From the NCBI RefSeq assembly GCF_001544555.2, contig NZ_FCOK02000035.1, forward strand, positions 1-64,000: DNA of 64,000 nt. Reading direction: 5' to 3'. How positions within the stretch are numbered: position 1 is the stretch's first letter; each line of letters opens with the position of its first letter. The notes under the pieces are model-generated. The model made no database searches. It saw only the letters and a program-made list of their open reading frames with translations, and was not told the DNA's origin. Both the position numbers and the translations under genes were made by a program. The DNA is from Caballeronia udeis (GTDB lineage: Bacteria > Pseudomonadota > Gammaproteobacteria > Burkholderiales > Burkholderiaceae). This document shows positions 27,138 through 35,331 of this stretch, one piece after another.

Positions 27138-27371
27138 TTCCCGTGGCTACTGGACTGCCATCCTACAACCAGCCTTCAAAATGCTCAGTGAAGGATTTGT
27201 GGCATTTATATTTCGGATACCTGTCTATTGTTTTCAACGCGCTGCTGACTACTGATGCTGGCGGCGGCCCATGTGCCCGAAACGAAGGGGATGGACAGGA
27301 CGAATGGCAACCTTCACGGAACCACCTGAAGATTCGCAAGCAGTGACCGTAAGAGCGACCGCCCGCAGTTT

Positions 27372-28415
27372 TCAATCATAGGAGAAGACGCTACCGAATT
27401 TGTCCATATGTTCGAGCGCCATGCCCGAGCCGCGCACGACGCACGTCAGGGGGGCTTCGGCGACAAGCACGGGCAGGCCCGTCTCCTCGGCAAGCAGGCG
27501 GTCGAGATCTCGCAGCAGCGCACCGCCGCCCGCGAGCATGATCCCGCGTTCGGCAATGTCGGCGCCGAGTTCAGGCGGCGTGTTTTCGAGCGCGATCTTG
27601 ACCGCGGAAATTATCTGGTTCAGCGGATCGGAGAGCGCTTCGAGGATCTCATTGCTGGATACCGTGAAGCTACGCGGTATACCCTCGGACATGTTGCGGC
27701 CCCTCACTTCCATTTCCATCACTTCCGAACCAGGGAAGGCGGAACCTATCTCCTTCTTGATGGCTTCAGCGGTCTGCTCACCAATCAGCATGCCGTAGTT
27801 GCGACGGATATAGTTGACGATCGCGTCGTCGAACTTGTCGCCGCCGACACGCACGGAACCCTTGTACACGATGCCTCCGAGTGAAATGACGCCTACTTCG
27901 GTCGTGCCGCCGCCGATGTCGACCACCATCGAGCCGGTCGGCTCGGACACGGGCAGACCGGCACCGGTTGCGGCCGCCATGGGTTCTTCGATCAGGTAGA
28001 CCTGCGACGCTCCGGCGCTATGCGCGGCTTCCTTGATCGCACGTCGTTCGACCTGGGTGGATCCGCAGGGCACGCAGACAACGATCCGCGGCGATGGCGC
28101 CAACAGGCGGGTTTCGTGCGCCATCCGGATAAAGCGTTTGATCATTTGCTCGGTAATGCTGAAGTCGGCGATTACGCCGTCCTTCATCGGGCGGATGGCT
28201 TCAATGTTGCCTGGTACCTTGCCGAGCATCTGCTTGGCTTCCTTGCCCACGGCCAGAATGGTTTTTTTGCCATTCGGGCCGCCTTCCTGACGAATGGAGA
28301 CCACCGACGGCTCGTCAAGGACAATACCCTTGCCACGCATGTAGATCAGCGTATTCGAGGTACCGAGATCAATCGCCAGGTCGTTGGAAAAATAACTGCG
28401 CAGAAAACCGAACAT
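27372..28415 (-). CDS. mreB: MreB actin-like protein, solitary paralogue
   Basis: 347 residues. Actin-fold motifs are intact: phosphate 1 DLGTSNT (16-22), VCVPCGSTQVERRAI, phosphate 2 DIGGGTTEVGVISLGG, the adenosine motif region GIMLAGGGALLRDLD, and the N-terminal amphipathic MFGFLRSYFS that binds the membrane. MreB polymers guide cell-wall synthesis and rod shape. Unlike the usual mreBCD operon, no mreC or mreD follows: the next gene on the strand is pitA. Substitutions such as GTSNT for the common GTANT suggest a second, diverged copy. Confidence 0.93.
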   Translation of the reverse strand: MFGFLRSYFSNDLAIDLGTSNTLIYMRGKGIVLDEPSVVSIRQEGGPNGKKTILAVGKEAKQMLGKVPGNIEAIRPMKDGVIADFSITEQMIKRFIRMAHETRLLAPSPRIVVCVPCGSTQVERRAIKEAAHSAGASQVYLIEEPMAAATGAGLPVSEPTGSMVVDIGGGTTEVGVISLGGIVYKGSVRVGGDKFDDAIVNYIRRNYGMLIGEQTAEAIKKEIGSAFPGSEVMEMEVRGRNMSEGIPRSFTVSSNEILEALSDPLNQIISAVKIALENTPPELGADIAERGIMLAGGGALLRDLDRLLAEETGLPVLVAEAPLTCVVRGSGMALEHMDKFGSVFSYD

Positions 28416-28579
28416 TCAAAATCCTGTCTTGCTTGACGCAAGGCACTCGGCCCCGTCACGTGCGACCAGGCTGCGGTCGGGAGTGGGAAGAGTAACAGTT
28501 TCGGGAAAACGGAGCCGCAGCGCCGCCCGCGCGACGCTGTTGGCAAGCGTGCCTGGGCACCGTAAAGGCCTGAAGCTGA

Positions 28580-29089
28580 CTACGCTGCCGTCAACTCGAC
28601 GAGCTTGGCCACGGTATTCATGTTGCGAGCGGTTCCAGTTTTCGCGGCCGGGATTTTCAGTTTTGAACGGGCTATTCCGTCTTTGTAGTGCACGTAGATC
28701 TCACGCGTCCCGAGTGCGATTTCTTCTGTCTGACGGCCACTCACGCTATCCAGGAAATCGGCCGGAGGCGGTGCATCGAGAAAGATGGCGACGGTCAGAT
28801 TCGGAGCTTCCGACCTGAAGGGATTTGCGGCAAGCACCCCCACCAGTTCAGCACCGGTCCGGACCAGAACGCCGACCGGTTTACCGGCGTAGGACTCGAG
28901 GCTACGTTCCAGCTTGGCCTTCACGGACGCTTCCGCAAGCTTGCTTTCGAATACGACGTTGCCGCTGGCAATATACGTGCGCACATTCGAAAAACCAACG
29001 GAGGTGCACATTGCGCGAAGTTCGGTCATGGGAAGCTTGCCGGTGCCGCCAACATTCACGGCCCGCAAGAGAGCGGCGTAGGTAGTCAT
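28580..29089 (-). CDS. DUF1697 domain-containing protein
   Basis: 169 residues with the family pattern MTTYAALLRAVNVGGTGKLPMTELR at the N terminus, NVRTYIASGNVVFES next, and the C-terminal KTGTARNMNTVAKLVEL. It is a small soluble cytoplasmic protein. The family is widespread and has no assigned biochemical function. It is divergent from the YunG-like gene and lies 164 bases downstream of the mreB start, on the same strand. Confidence 0.88.
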   Translation of the reverse strand: MTTYAALLRAVNVGGTGKLPMTELRAMCTSVGFSNVRTYIASGNVVFESKLAEASVKAKLERSLESYAGKPVGVLVRTGAELVGVLAANPFRSEAPNLTVAIFLDAPPPADFLDSVSGRQTEEIALGTREIYVHYKDGIARSKLKIPAAKTGTARNMNTVAKLVELTAA

Positions 29090-29287
29090 CGAGATAGGTT
29101 ATGGCCGTTTTTATCGACAGGCTTGGCACTTGAGCCGGCTAAGACTCAATAGATGCGCAGCAACTTTATCTTCTCGATCCCTGCGCCGCAAGGCGACGGA
29201 GGTTTCAACATGCGGGATGCGGCGCGCCGTCTTGCCCGTGCGATAAAATCGGTACACCACTTTCAAACTGGACAAGGGATTTTTGCA

Positions 29288-29671
29288 ATGACCCAGGAAG
29301 ATCAGATCACTCCCGTATCGACGACCTTCGCAACTCCCCTCGATCTGTACAGGGCGATCTCACGCGTATGGTCGGGAGACACGTCAAGTCCGACTAACGC
29401 CTGGTCGCAGTCGAATCCGGCGCAGAATCATTGCAGCATCACCTCGCTCGTTGTGCACGATCATTTCGGCGGTGAGATTCTTTCAACGCGGACCTCAGGC
29501 GGGACGCACTTCTACAATCTGGTCGACGGAAAAAAATGGGACCTGACGGTGAGTCAGTTCGCCGAACCCGTGCCGTATGACGACACGCCATCCACGCGCG
29601 AGGCTGCGTTGGCGGATACCTCGCAGGACAAATACACGCTTCTGACGTCGAGACTGAAAGAGGTCAGATAG
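29288..29671 (+). CDS. YunG-like protein
   Basis: 127 residues from the ATG at 29288 (GGGA upstream); an earlier start at 29153 is possible but its product is not conserved-looking. The core SNPAQNHCSITSLVVHDHFGGEI, then GTHFYNLVDGKKWDLTVSQF, resembles the YunG family of small proteins, which has a Cys/His arrangement like a papain-like fold (NxCxxT...HFxN). The function is unknown; catalysis is only suggested by the Cys and His pair. It is divergent from DUF1697 and convergent with the MFS gene. Confidence 0.6.
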   Translation: MTQEDQITPVSTTFATPLDLYRAISRVWSGDTSSPTNAWSQSNPAQNHCSITSLVVHDHFGGEILSTRTSGGTHFYNLVDGKKWDLTVSQFAEPVPYDDTPSTREAALADTSQDKYTLLTSRLKEVR

Positions 29672-29688
29672 ACAGATTCAAATGCACC

Positions 29689-30858
29689 CTATGACTTCGG
29701 CGATGTGAAACGTACGCACAGCAGCGCCGCCACGGCCAGCGCTGCTGCAGCCACACTCAAGGATCCCGAGAACGAATGATGCGGTGCATACATCGCATTG
29801 GCCACGAGCGGTCCCACGATTTGCCCGATGCCGAAGCATGCCGTCATCACGGCAAGGATGCTCACCCACAAGGTGTGTGCGACCCGACGTCCTGCGAGCA
29901 TCGAAATTGTCGTGGTGCCCATGAAGGTACCGCCTACGATCAACGCGCTGCCGAGGTATCCGGCCGGGTTCGGCGCCACCACGGGCAAGATCACGCCGAA
30001 CGCTTGCAGCGCGAGATTCACGAACAGCGCGCGTCGTGTGCCAAGGCGCATATGCACCGCATGCCAGATGAAACACGACGGAACCGCGCCCAGGCCAAAC
30101 AACGCCCAGACCTGGATAGGATCGATTGAACCAAGCGCGTTCCTGACGAAGAACGGCAGGTAGGTCGCGGTGATGATGTAGCCGAAGCCGGCAAGCCCGT
30201 AGAGCGCGATCAGCCGTCCCGCGCCGAGCGCAGGAAAGGACTCGTGTCCGTGTAACGCTGGACGCGTGCCGGTATCCTCGACAGGGCGGGCATCGAGACC
30301 CGGCAGCGCGATGACGGCAAGGATCAGTGAGCCTGCTGCGAGCACCCACCAAAGCCCCGCGCTGTGCAGGTCAAACGTGCGTCCTGCGACCAGCATTTCA
30401 GAAGACAGCACAATGCCCATGCCGACACCCGCATAAAGCACGGGCGCACCGCTCGTGTGGCCGCGATGTTGCAGCAGCCAGAGGGAAGCAGCGACCATGG
30501 TGACCGCGCTGACGGCGCCTGTGATGCCGCGCATCGCGATGATCAGCCAGGGCGCATTCAACAGCGCCGTTACCCCGAGACACAACACGATGCCCCCGAG
30601 CGCAAGCACGCATAGCCTGCGCGAGTGCCGCGGATGCACGGCGGCAGTCAGCAGGGCCCCAAGCAGATAACCCGCATAGTTGGCCGATGCGGCGAGCGTG
30701 CCCTGATGCACGGTCAGCACGGCGTCGCTGACCATGACCGGGTAGATGCCCGTGAACGCAAAACGTCCGAACCCCATGCCGACCGCCATGACCAGCGCGG
30801 CAACCAGTGCCGCCATGCCCTGGCTTGCTGTCGACGAAGCCTGTCGAGTCGTGCTCAT
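29689..30858 (-). CDS. YbfB/YjiJ-type MFS transporter
   Basis: 389 residues with about twelve membrane segments. The start region MAVGMGFGRFAFTGIYPVM, followed by ANYAGYLLGALL, marks the YbfB/YjiJ branch of the major facilitator superfamily, and a matching half follows after residue 200. It is a proton-driven importer or exporter of unknown substrate. It overlaps the LysR gene by four bases (GTG/ATGA-type coupling), so both are made from one message starting upstream of 31763. Confidence 0.88.
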   Translation of the reverse strand: MSTTRQASSTASQGMAALVAALVMAVGMGFGRFAFTGIYPVMVSDAVLTVHQGTLAASANYAGYLLGALLTAAVHPRHSRRLCVLALGGIVLCLGVTALLNAPWLIIAMRGITGAVSAVTMVAASLWLLQHRGHTSGAPVLYAGVGMGIVLSSEMLVAGRTFDLHSAGLWWVLAAGSLILAVIALPGLDARPVEDTGTRPALHGHESFPALGAGRLIALYGLAGFGYIITATYLPFFVRNALGSIDPIQVWALFGLGAVPSCFIWHAVHMRLGTRRALFVNLALQAFGVILPVVAPNPAGYLGSALIVGGTFMGTTTISMLAGRRVAHTLWVSILAVMTACFGIGQIVGPLVANAMYAPHHSFSGSLSVAAAALAVAALLCVRFTSPKS

Positions 30859-31763
30859 GATGATTTCCTCTTGGCTGCGGGTTGCTTCGAGATGAACGGC
30901 GCAAGTGCTTCGCGCAGCGCATTGAACGCTGCCGTCTCATATCCGTTTCGATGAACGAGCCAGGTATCCACCTTCGCCACCGCATGAGTGCGCAACGCCG
31001 GCGGTTCGCGCAGCAGGTCGAGCACGCTGCGCGGCACGAGCGATACGCAGCCGCCTGCCGCAACGCAGGCCAGCATGCTGTGATACGACCCGACCTCCTG
31101 GATGTCGAGCGGCGTTCTGTCATGGCCAAACCATTCTTCGGCGAGCACGCGGTAGCTGCAGCCATCTGCAAACGCGGCAAGCGAACGCACGGTGATATCC
31201 GAGCCCTGGCGGACGGCAGCGTGGCCCGGCGGCAGCACGAGCAGGATCTCCTCTCGAAAGACCGGTTCGCCAATAAGTCCAACTGCCTCGAGATCCGATG
31301 CCGACGCCATGTCGCCGCACGGCGGCAGCGCTGCGAACGCGCAATCGACCAAACCGCTGCGAACCTGCTCGAGCAGTTGCCGCGAGGGCGCGGTGGAAAT
31401 CCTGAGCTGGACGTCGGGGTACTGCACATGAAGGGCTGCAAGCGGTCCAGGCAGACGAGCCGCAGCCGTGCTTTCCATGGTGCCGATCCTGAGCGTGCCC
31501 GAAGGCGCCTGAGGACTCAGCACCTGTCGCGCTTCGTCAGCCAGGGCGAGCATGCGGTTGGCGTAGCCGAGAAAACGTTCGCCTTCCACGCTCAGCGTGA
31601 GACGGTTGCCGTCGCGCCGGAACAGTGCCACCCCCAGTTCCTCTTCGAGCTGCTGGATTCGCGTGGTCACGTTCGACTGCACGCGGCCGAGCCGCTTGGC
31701 CGCCCGGGTCACGCTGAGTTCGGCGGCGACGACGCGAAAAATGTCGAGACTGGTGTGATCCAT
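30855..31763 (-). CDS. LysR-family regulator of the flanking MFS genes
   Basis: 302 residues. HTH at about 1-60 (IFRVVAAELSVTRAAKRLG; RVQSNVTTRIQQLEEEL), effector domain from about 90 onward (GTLRIGTMESTAAARLPGPL). Residues RVQSNVTTRIQQLE are typical of the CysB/YofA-like branch. It is coupled by overlap to the YbfB-type MFS gene and divergent from a second MFS gene. A perfect 9-bp inverted repeat in the gap fits its binding site. The inducer is unknown. Confidence 0.9.
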   Translation of the reverse strand: MDHTSLDIFRVVAAELSVTRAAKRLGRVQSNVTTRIQQLEEELGVALFRRDGNRLTLSVEGERFLGYANRMLALADEARQVLSPQAPSGTLRIGTMESTAAARLPGPLAALHVQYPDVQLRISTAPSRQLLEQVRSGLVDCAFAALPPCGDMASASDLEAVGLIGEPVFREEILLVLPPGHAAVRQGSDITVRSLAAFADGCSYRVLAEEWFGHDRTPLDIQEVGSYHSMLACVAAGGCVSLVPRSVLDLLREPPALRTHAVAKVDTWLVHRNGYETAAFNALREALAPFISKQPAAKRKSS

Positions 31764-31767
31764 GAAA

Positions 31768-31813
31768 ATCTCAATTAGAGAACGATATAAACATCATATT
31801 CCCAAATTGAGAT
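31768..31813. promoter_or_regulatory. Inverted repeat in the lysR-MFS divergent promoter
   Basis: ATCTCAATT (31768-31776) and AATTGAGAT (31805-31813) are exact inverted copies, 37 bases apart centre to centre, in an AT-rich 148-base gap. The left copy lies within TCTCAATTAGAGA (31769-31781), itself a dyad. This is the expected placement for a LysR recognition site plus a second contact, controlling both directions. Confidence 0.6.
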
Positions 31814-31911
31814 AATATGCAAGCGGTCTACTCCTTTTGCGATGGTGACCCGGATCGACGCTCATGCGCCCGGCCATCGTTCAACGCCTGACAGAACGTT
31901 TCGAGGCTCTC

Positions 31912-33171
31912 ATGAATCCGCAAGCAAGCAGTTCGCTCATACCGCCGGACGGCCAGGTCCAGAGGCTCAGCTATGCAGAACGCAACGCACCATACTGGCG
32001 GCGCAATTTATTTGTCTGCGTATTCGGGTCCTTTACGACGCTGCTCAGTCTCAGCATGCTGCTGCCGTTCCTGCCGCTGTACGTGCAGCAGTTGGGCGTG
32101 AGTTCGCCGTCGGCGGTCGTGCAGTGGTCGGGTGTCGCGTTCGGGGCAACGTTCTTCGGCACCGCGATTACCGCGCCGCTCTGGGGACGTCTGGCGGACC
32201 GTTATGGCCGCAAGCCCATGTTGATTCGTGCGGCGGTCGGCATGGCCGTCGTGATGTCGTTGATCGGACTCGCGCATAACCTGACCGAACTGGTGGTGCT
32301 GCGGCTGATTGCGGGGTTGATCGGCGGTTATGCATCCGCTTCCATTGTGATGGTCGGGACGCAGGCGCCGCGCGAGCGTTCAGGATGGGCGCTGGGCATG
32401 TTATCGACGGGCGCGCTCGCGGGTAATCTCGTGGGACCGCTGGTGGGCGGCTTCCTGCCGACATGGGTTGGTATCCGCGGCACATTCTTCGTCGGCGGGG
32501 CGATCATCGCGGTGGCTGCGCTGCTGACCATCGTGGTGGTGCGTGAAGACTTCGATCCTGCGACCGACGCGAAGAAGCGTATTGACGCTGGCGCCGCGTT
32601 GCCTCCGGCGGTTAACCGCAATGTCATCCTCGCGCTGCTGGTGACGGCAATGATGGTGTTGCTCGCCAACATGTCGATCGAGCCGATCATCACCGTTTAT
32701 ATCGGGCAACTCGGGGTGCCGGTCGATCATGTCGCGCGCATGGCCGGGATCGTGATGGCGGCATCGGCGTTCGGCAGCATGCTGACTGCCGCGCGTTTTG
32801 GCGCGCTTGCGGATCGCATCGGCAGTTCGAAAGTCATCATCGGGTGTTTGATTGCGACCGGCGTGGTGTTGGTGCCGCAGGCGTTCGTCACCGAATGGTG
32901 GCAGTTGGCCATTCTTCGCGGCTTGATGGGCATGACGCTCGCGGGACTGCTTCCATCAATAGCCAAGGAGATCCGGCACTCGGTCGCCGATCACAATTCC
33001 GGCAAGACACTCGGCTATCTGCAGTCCGCCCAGTTCAGCGGGCAGGTTATCGGCCCGCTGATCGGCGGGCAGATCGGTGCGCACATCGGTTTGCGCGCGG
33101 TGTTTTTCGTGACGGCGTTTTTGCTGCTTGTTTGCGCCGGATTGAATCGATGGGCGAGGCCAGTGAGGTGA
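31912..33171 (+). CDS. MFS transporter (MdtG-like drug efflux type)
   Basis: 419 residues from the ATG at 31912 (GAGG 5-10 bases upstream); an in-frame ATG at 31864 would add 16 residues. Twelve membrane segments are expected. ITAPLWGRLADRYGRKPMLIRAAVG is the MFS loop 2-3 signature, repeated in degenerate form as ARFGALADRIGSSKVII in the second half. This pattern and length resemble MdtG/YceE drug efflux pumps. It is divergent from the LysR gene and probably controlled by it. Confidence 0.88.
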   Translation: MNPQASSSLIPPDGQVQRLSYAERNAPYWRRNLFVCVFGSFTTLLSLSMLLPFLPLYVQQLGVSSPSAVVQWSGVAFGATFFGTAITAPLWGRLADRYGRKPMLIRAAVGMAVVMSLIGLAHNLTELVVLRLIAGLIGGYASASIVMVGTQAPRERSGWALGMLSTGALAGNLVGPLVGGFLPTWVGIRGTFFVGGAIIAVAALLTIVVVREDFDPATDAKKRIDAGAALPPAVNRNVILALLVTAMMVLLANMSIEPIITVYIGQLGVPVDHVARMAGIVMAASAFGSMLTAARFGALADRIGSSKVIIGCLIATGVVLVPQAFVTEWWQLAILRGLMGMTLAGLLPSIAKEIRHSVADHNSGKTLGYLQSAQFSGQVIGPLIGGQIGAHIGLRAVFFVTAFLLLVCAGLNRWARPVR

Positions 33172-33443
33172 CTGGCCGACTTCGTCAGCACAGATCCTGA
33201 TGTGATCAGATTGCGGAAATATTTCAAGTTGCTCGGCGGTCATCCGAAGCTTGATTCGACGGCGGTGCAGACGGTCGGTGCGAAGGGATGGGATGGGTTT
33301 TCGATTTCTATCTTGTCGGCGTAGCGAGCTTGAAACGATGACCTTGCGCTTACAACCAGACGCCAGGCGAATAGCAATTTTCCCCAAGCCGGAAAGCTCG
33401 CGGCCATCCTACGATGGGGGCTCAATCCTCAAGGAGAATTTCC

Positions 33444-33821
33444 ATGATTGACCACATCTCGATTGGCGTCCGCAACATCGCCCGGGCCAAGAAATTCTAT
33501 GACGCAACGCTCAACGCACTCGGCTATACCTGCTTGAGTGAAGCAGAGGATTCGCTGGGATATGGCCTGGACACCATTGCACTCTGGATCAATGCAGCAG
33601 ACCGTCCTGTTCCGCCAGACGCCGGGTCAGGACTGCACCTATGCTTCACCGCTCTGGCGCGTGAGGACGTCAATGCTTTTCACGCAGCTGCGCTCGGCGC
33701 GGGCGGCTTCGACAACGGCAAGCCCGGATTGCGCGCCAGTTACGGCGCCAACTATTACGCGGCTTACGTTATCGACCCTGATGGCTACCGGCTCGAGGCT
33801 TATTGCGGTCAAGCCGCTTGA
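33444..33821 (+). CDS. VOC-family (glyoxalase/dioxygenase-fold) protein
   Basis: 125 residues from the ATG at 33444, chosen for the AAGGAGAA just upstream. It is a single vicinal oxygen chelate module: IDHISIGVRNIARAKKFYDATLNALGY at the start and DPDGYRLEAYC at the end, the first His and last Glu being the usual metal ligands. The family includes glyoxalase, fosfomycin resistance and ring-cleaving enzymes. The substrate cannot be told. It ends 4 bases before the convergent efflux lipoprotein gene. Confidence 0.87.
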   Translation: MIDHISIGVRNIARAKKFYDATLNALGYTCLSEAEDSLGYGLDTIALWINAADRPVPPDAGSGLHLCFTALAREDVNAFHAAALGAGGFDNGKPGLRASYGANYYAAYVIDPDGYRLEAYCGQAA

Positions 33822-33825
33822 CGCC

Positions 33826-35331
33826 TCACTGACTCACTGCACTCGACGCACTCGCCTGACTCGCCGCGCTGGCTGCGCTTGCCGCGCTCTCCGGATGCCG
33901 CGGATCGTGCAGCGCGCTATCCGACCAGCCGCCGCCCAGGTCGCCGATCAGCGAAGCGGCATCGAGCAGCCGCGACTCCTGCACGTTCAACGCCGTTTGC
34001 TGATTGCTCAACTGGGTCGCCTGGGCCGTCGCCACGGTCGTGTAGTCCACAGTGCCGGCCTGGTACTCGTTGAAGGCAATCTCGGCGCCGCGGATTGCAT
34101 CGCGCACGGCGGCGTCCAGCGCGTCGGACTGCTCGGCCAGGATGCGCAAACCGGATAGATCGTTCTCCACATCCTCGAACGCGGTCAGCACGGTGCCGCG
34201 GTAATTCGCGACGGCTGCCTGATAGGCCGCCTTGGCTGCCGCGACTTCGCCGCCGCGCAGGCCGCCATCGAAAATTGTTTCGGTGGCGCTGCCGCCCAGC
34301 GACCAGACGTAATTGGCCACGTGCAGCAGGCCGCCCAACGGCGACTGCGTGAAGCCGTCCAGCGCGGACAGCGATATGGTCGGGTAGTACGCCGCGACCG
34401 CCACGCCGATCGCGGCGTTCTCAGCCGCCATCTGGCGTTCGGCCGTCGCAATATCGGGCCGGCGCTGCAGCAGGGTTGACGGAACGCCTACCGGAATGGT
34501 CGGCAGGGTGGGCATGGCGGTGCTATGCGGGATGTCCAGGTCCTCCGGGTTTTTGCCGACCAGCACCGCAATCGCATGCGCGTCTTGCGCGCGTGCGATG
34601 CCGAGTGCGATCAGGCTCGCCTGCGCAGTTTCGAGCTGGGTGCGTGCGGTGATCACGTCGGAAGGCGGGATGGTGCCGAACTTGTCCTGGTCGGCCACCA
34701 CGTTCAGAAAGTGCTGGAACGCCTGCACCGTTTGCTTCAGCAGGTCGATATTGGCGTCGCTGGTCCGCAATTGGATCACGGCATTCGCGAGCGCAATCTG
34801 TTCGGAGAGCGTCGCATTCGCGAGTGTCGCTTCACTGGCCTGCGCGGTCGCGGAATTCTGTTCGATCGTGCGGCGCACCGAGCCCCACAGGTCAGGCGCC
34901 CAGCTCACATTGCCTTCGAGCGACCCCGAGTTGGTCACCGTCTGGGCCTTGCTGAAACTGCTGAAGCTCGAGCTCGTCGTGCTGCGCTGCCGGGTGCCCG
35001 AACCGGTCACGCCAATGGTCGGGAACAGGCTGGCCCGTGCGATCTTCACCTCGGCGAGCGCCTGCTGGTAGTTCGCATAGTCCTGGGCCACGGTCTGGTT
35101 GGAGACCACGACCTGTGGTTCGAGCTCGTCGAGCAATGGATCGTTGAAGCCGGTCCACCACGCGCCCTTGGGGCCGGCGGCGGCCGGCTCGGCCTGGGTC
35201 CAGCCGGGCAGCTCGTGGAAGGTTGCGGGCACGCTGACTTGAGGCCGGTGGTAGTCCGGGCCGACCATGCAGCCGCCGAGCAGCAGGGCTGCTGCTGCGG
35301 CCAGGGGTTTGGTGGAAATCTTCATCTTCAT
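33826..35331 (-). CDS. opmB-like: Outer-membrane efflux lipoprotein (NodT/OprM family)
   Basis: 501 residues from the ATG at 35331, where ATGA overlaps the RND stop. A lipoprotein signal peptide is followed by the lipobox LLGGC (lipidated Cys at about residue 21) and VGPDYHRPQ. Two OEP repeats form the trimeric beta-barrel and periplasmic alpha tunnel. PSTLLQRRPDIATAERQM is the usual signature, and FDGGLRGGEVAAAKAAYQ lies in the second repeat. The end is an Ala-Ser-rich tail (SAASAASAASQASASS). It is the exit duct for the RND pumps encoded upstream. Confidence 0.93.
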   Translation of the reverse strand: MKMKISTKPLAAAAALLLGGCMVGPDYHRPQVSVPATFHELPGWTQAEPAAAGPKGAWWTGFNDPLLDELEPQVVVSNQTVAQDYANYQQALAEVKIARASLFPTIGVTGSGTRQRSTTSSSFSSFSKAQTVTNSGSLEGNVSWAPDLWGSVRRTIEQNSATAQASEATLANATLSEQIALANAVIQLRTSDANIDLLKQTVQAFQHFLNVVADQDKFGTIPPSDVITARTQLETAQASLIALGIARAQDAHAIAVLVGKNPEDLDIPHSTAMPTLPTIPVGVPSTLLQRRPDIATAERQMAAENAAIGVAVAAYYPTISLSALDGFTQSPLGGLLHVANYVWSLGGSATETIFDGGLRGGEVAAAKAAYQAAVANYRGTVLTAFEDVENDLSGLRILAEQSDALDAAVRDAIRGAEIAFNEYQAGTVDYTTVATAQATQLSNQQTALNVQESRLLDAASLIGDLGGGWSDSALHDPRHPESAASAASAASQASASSAVSQ

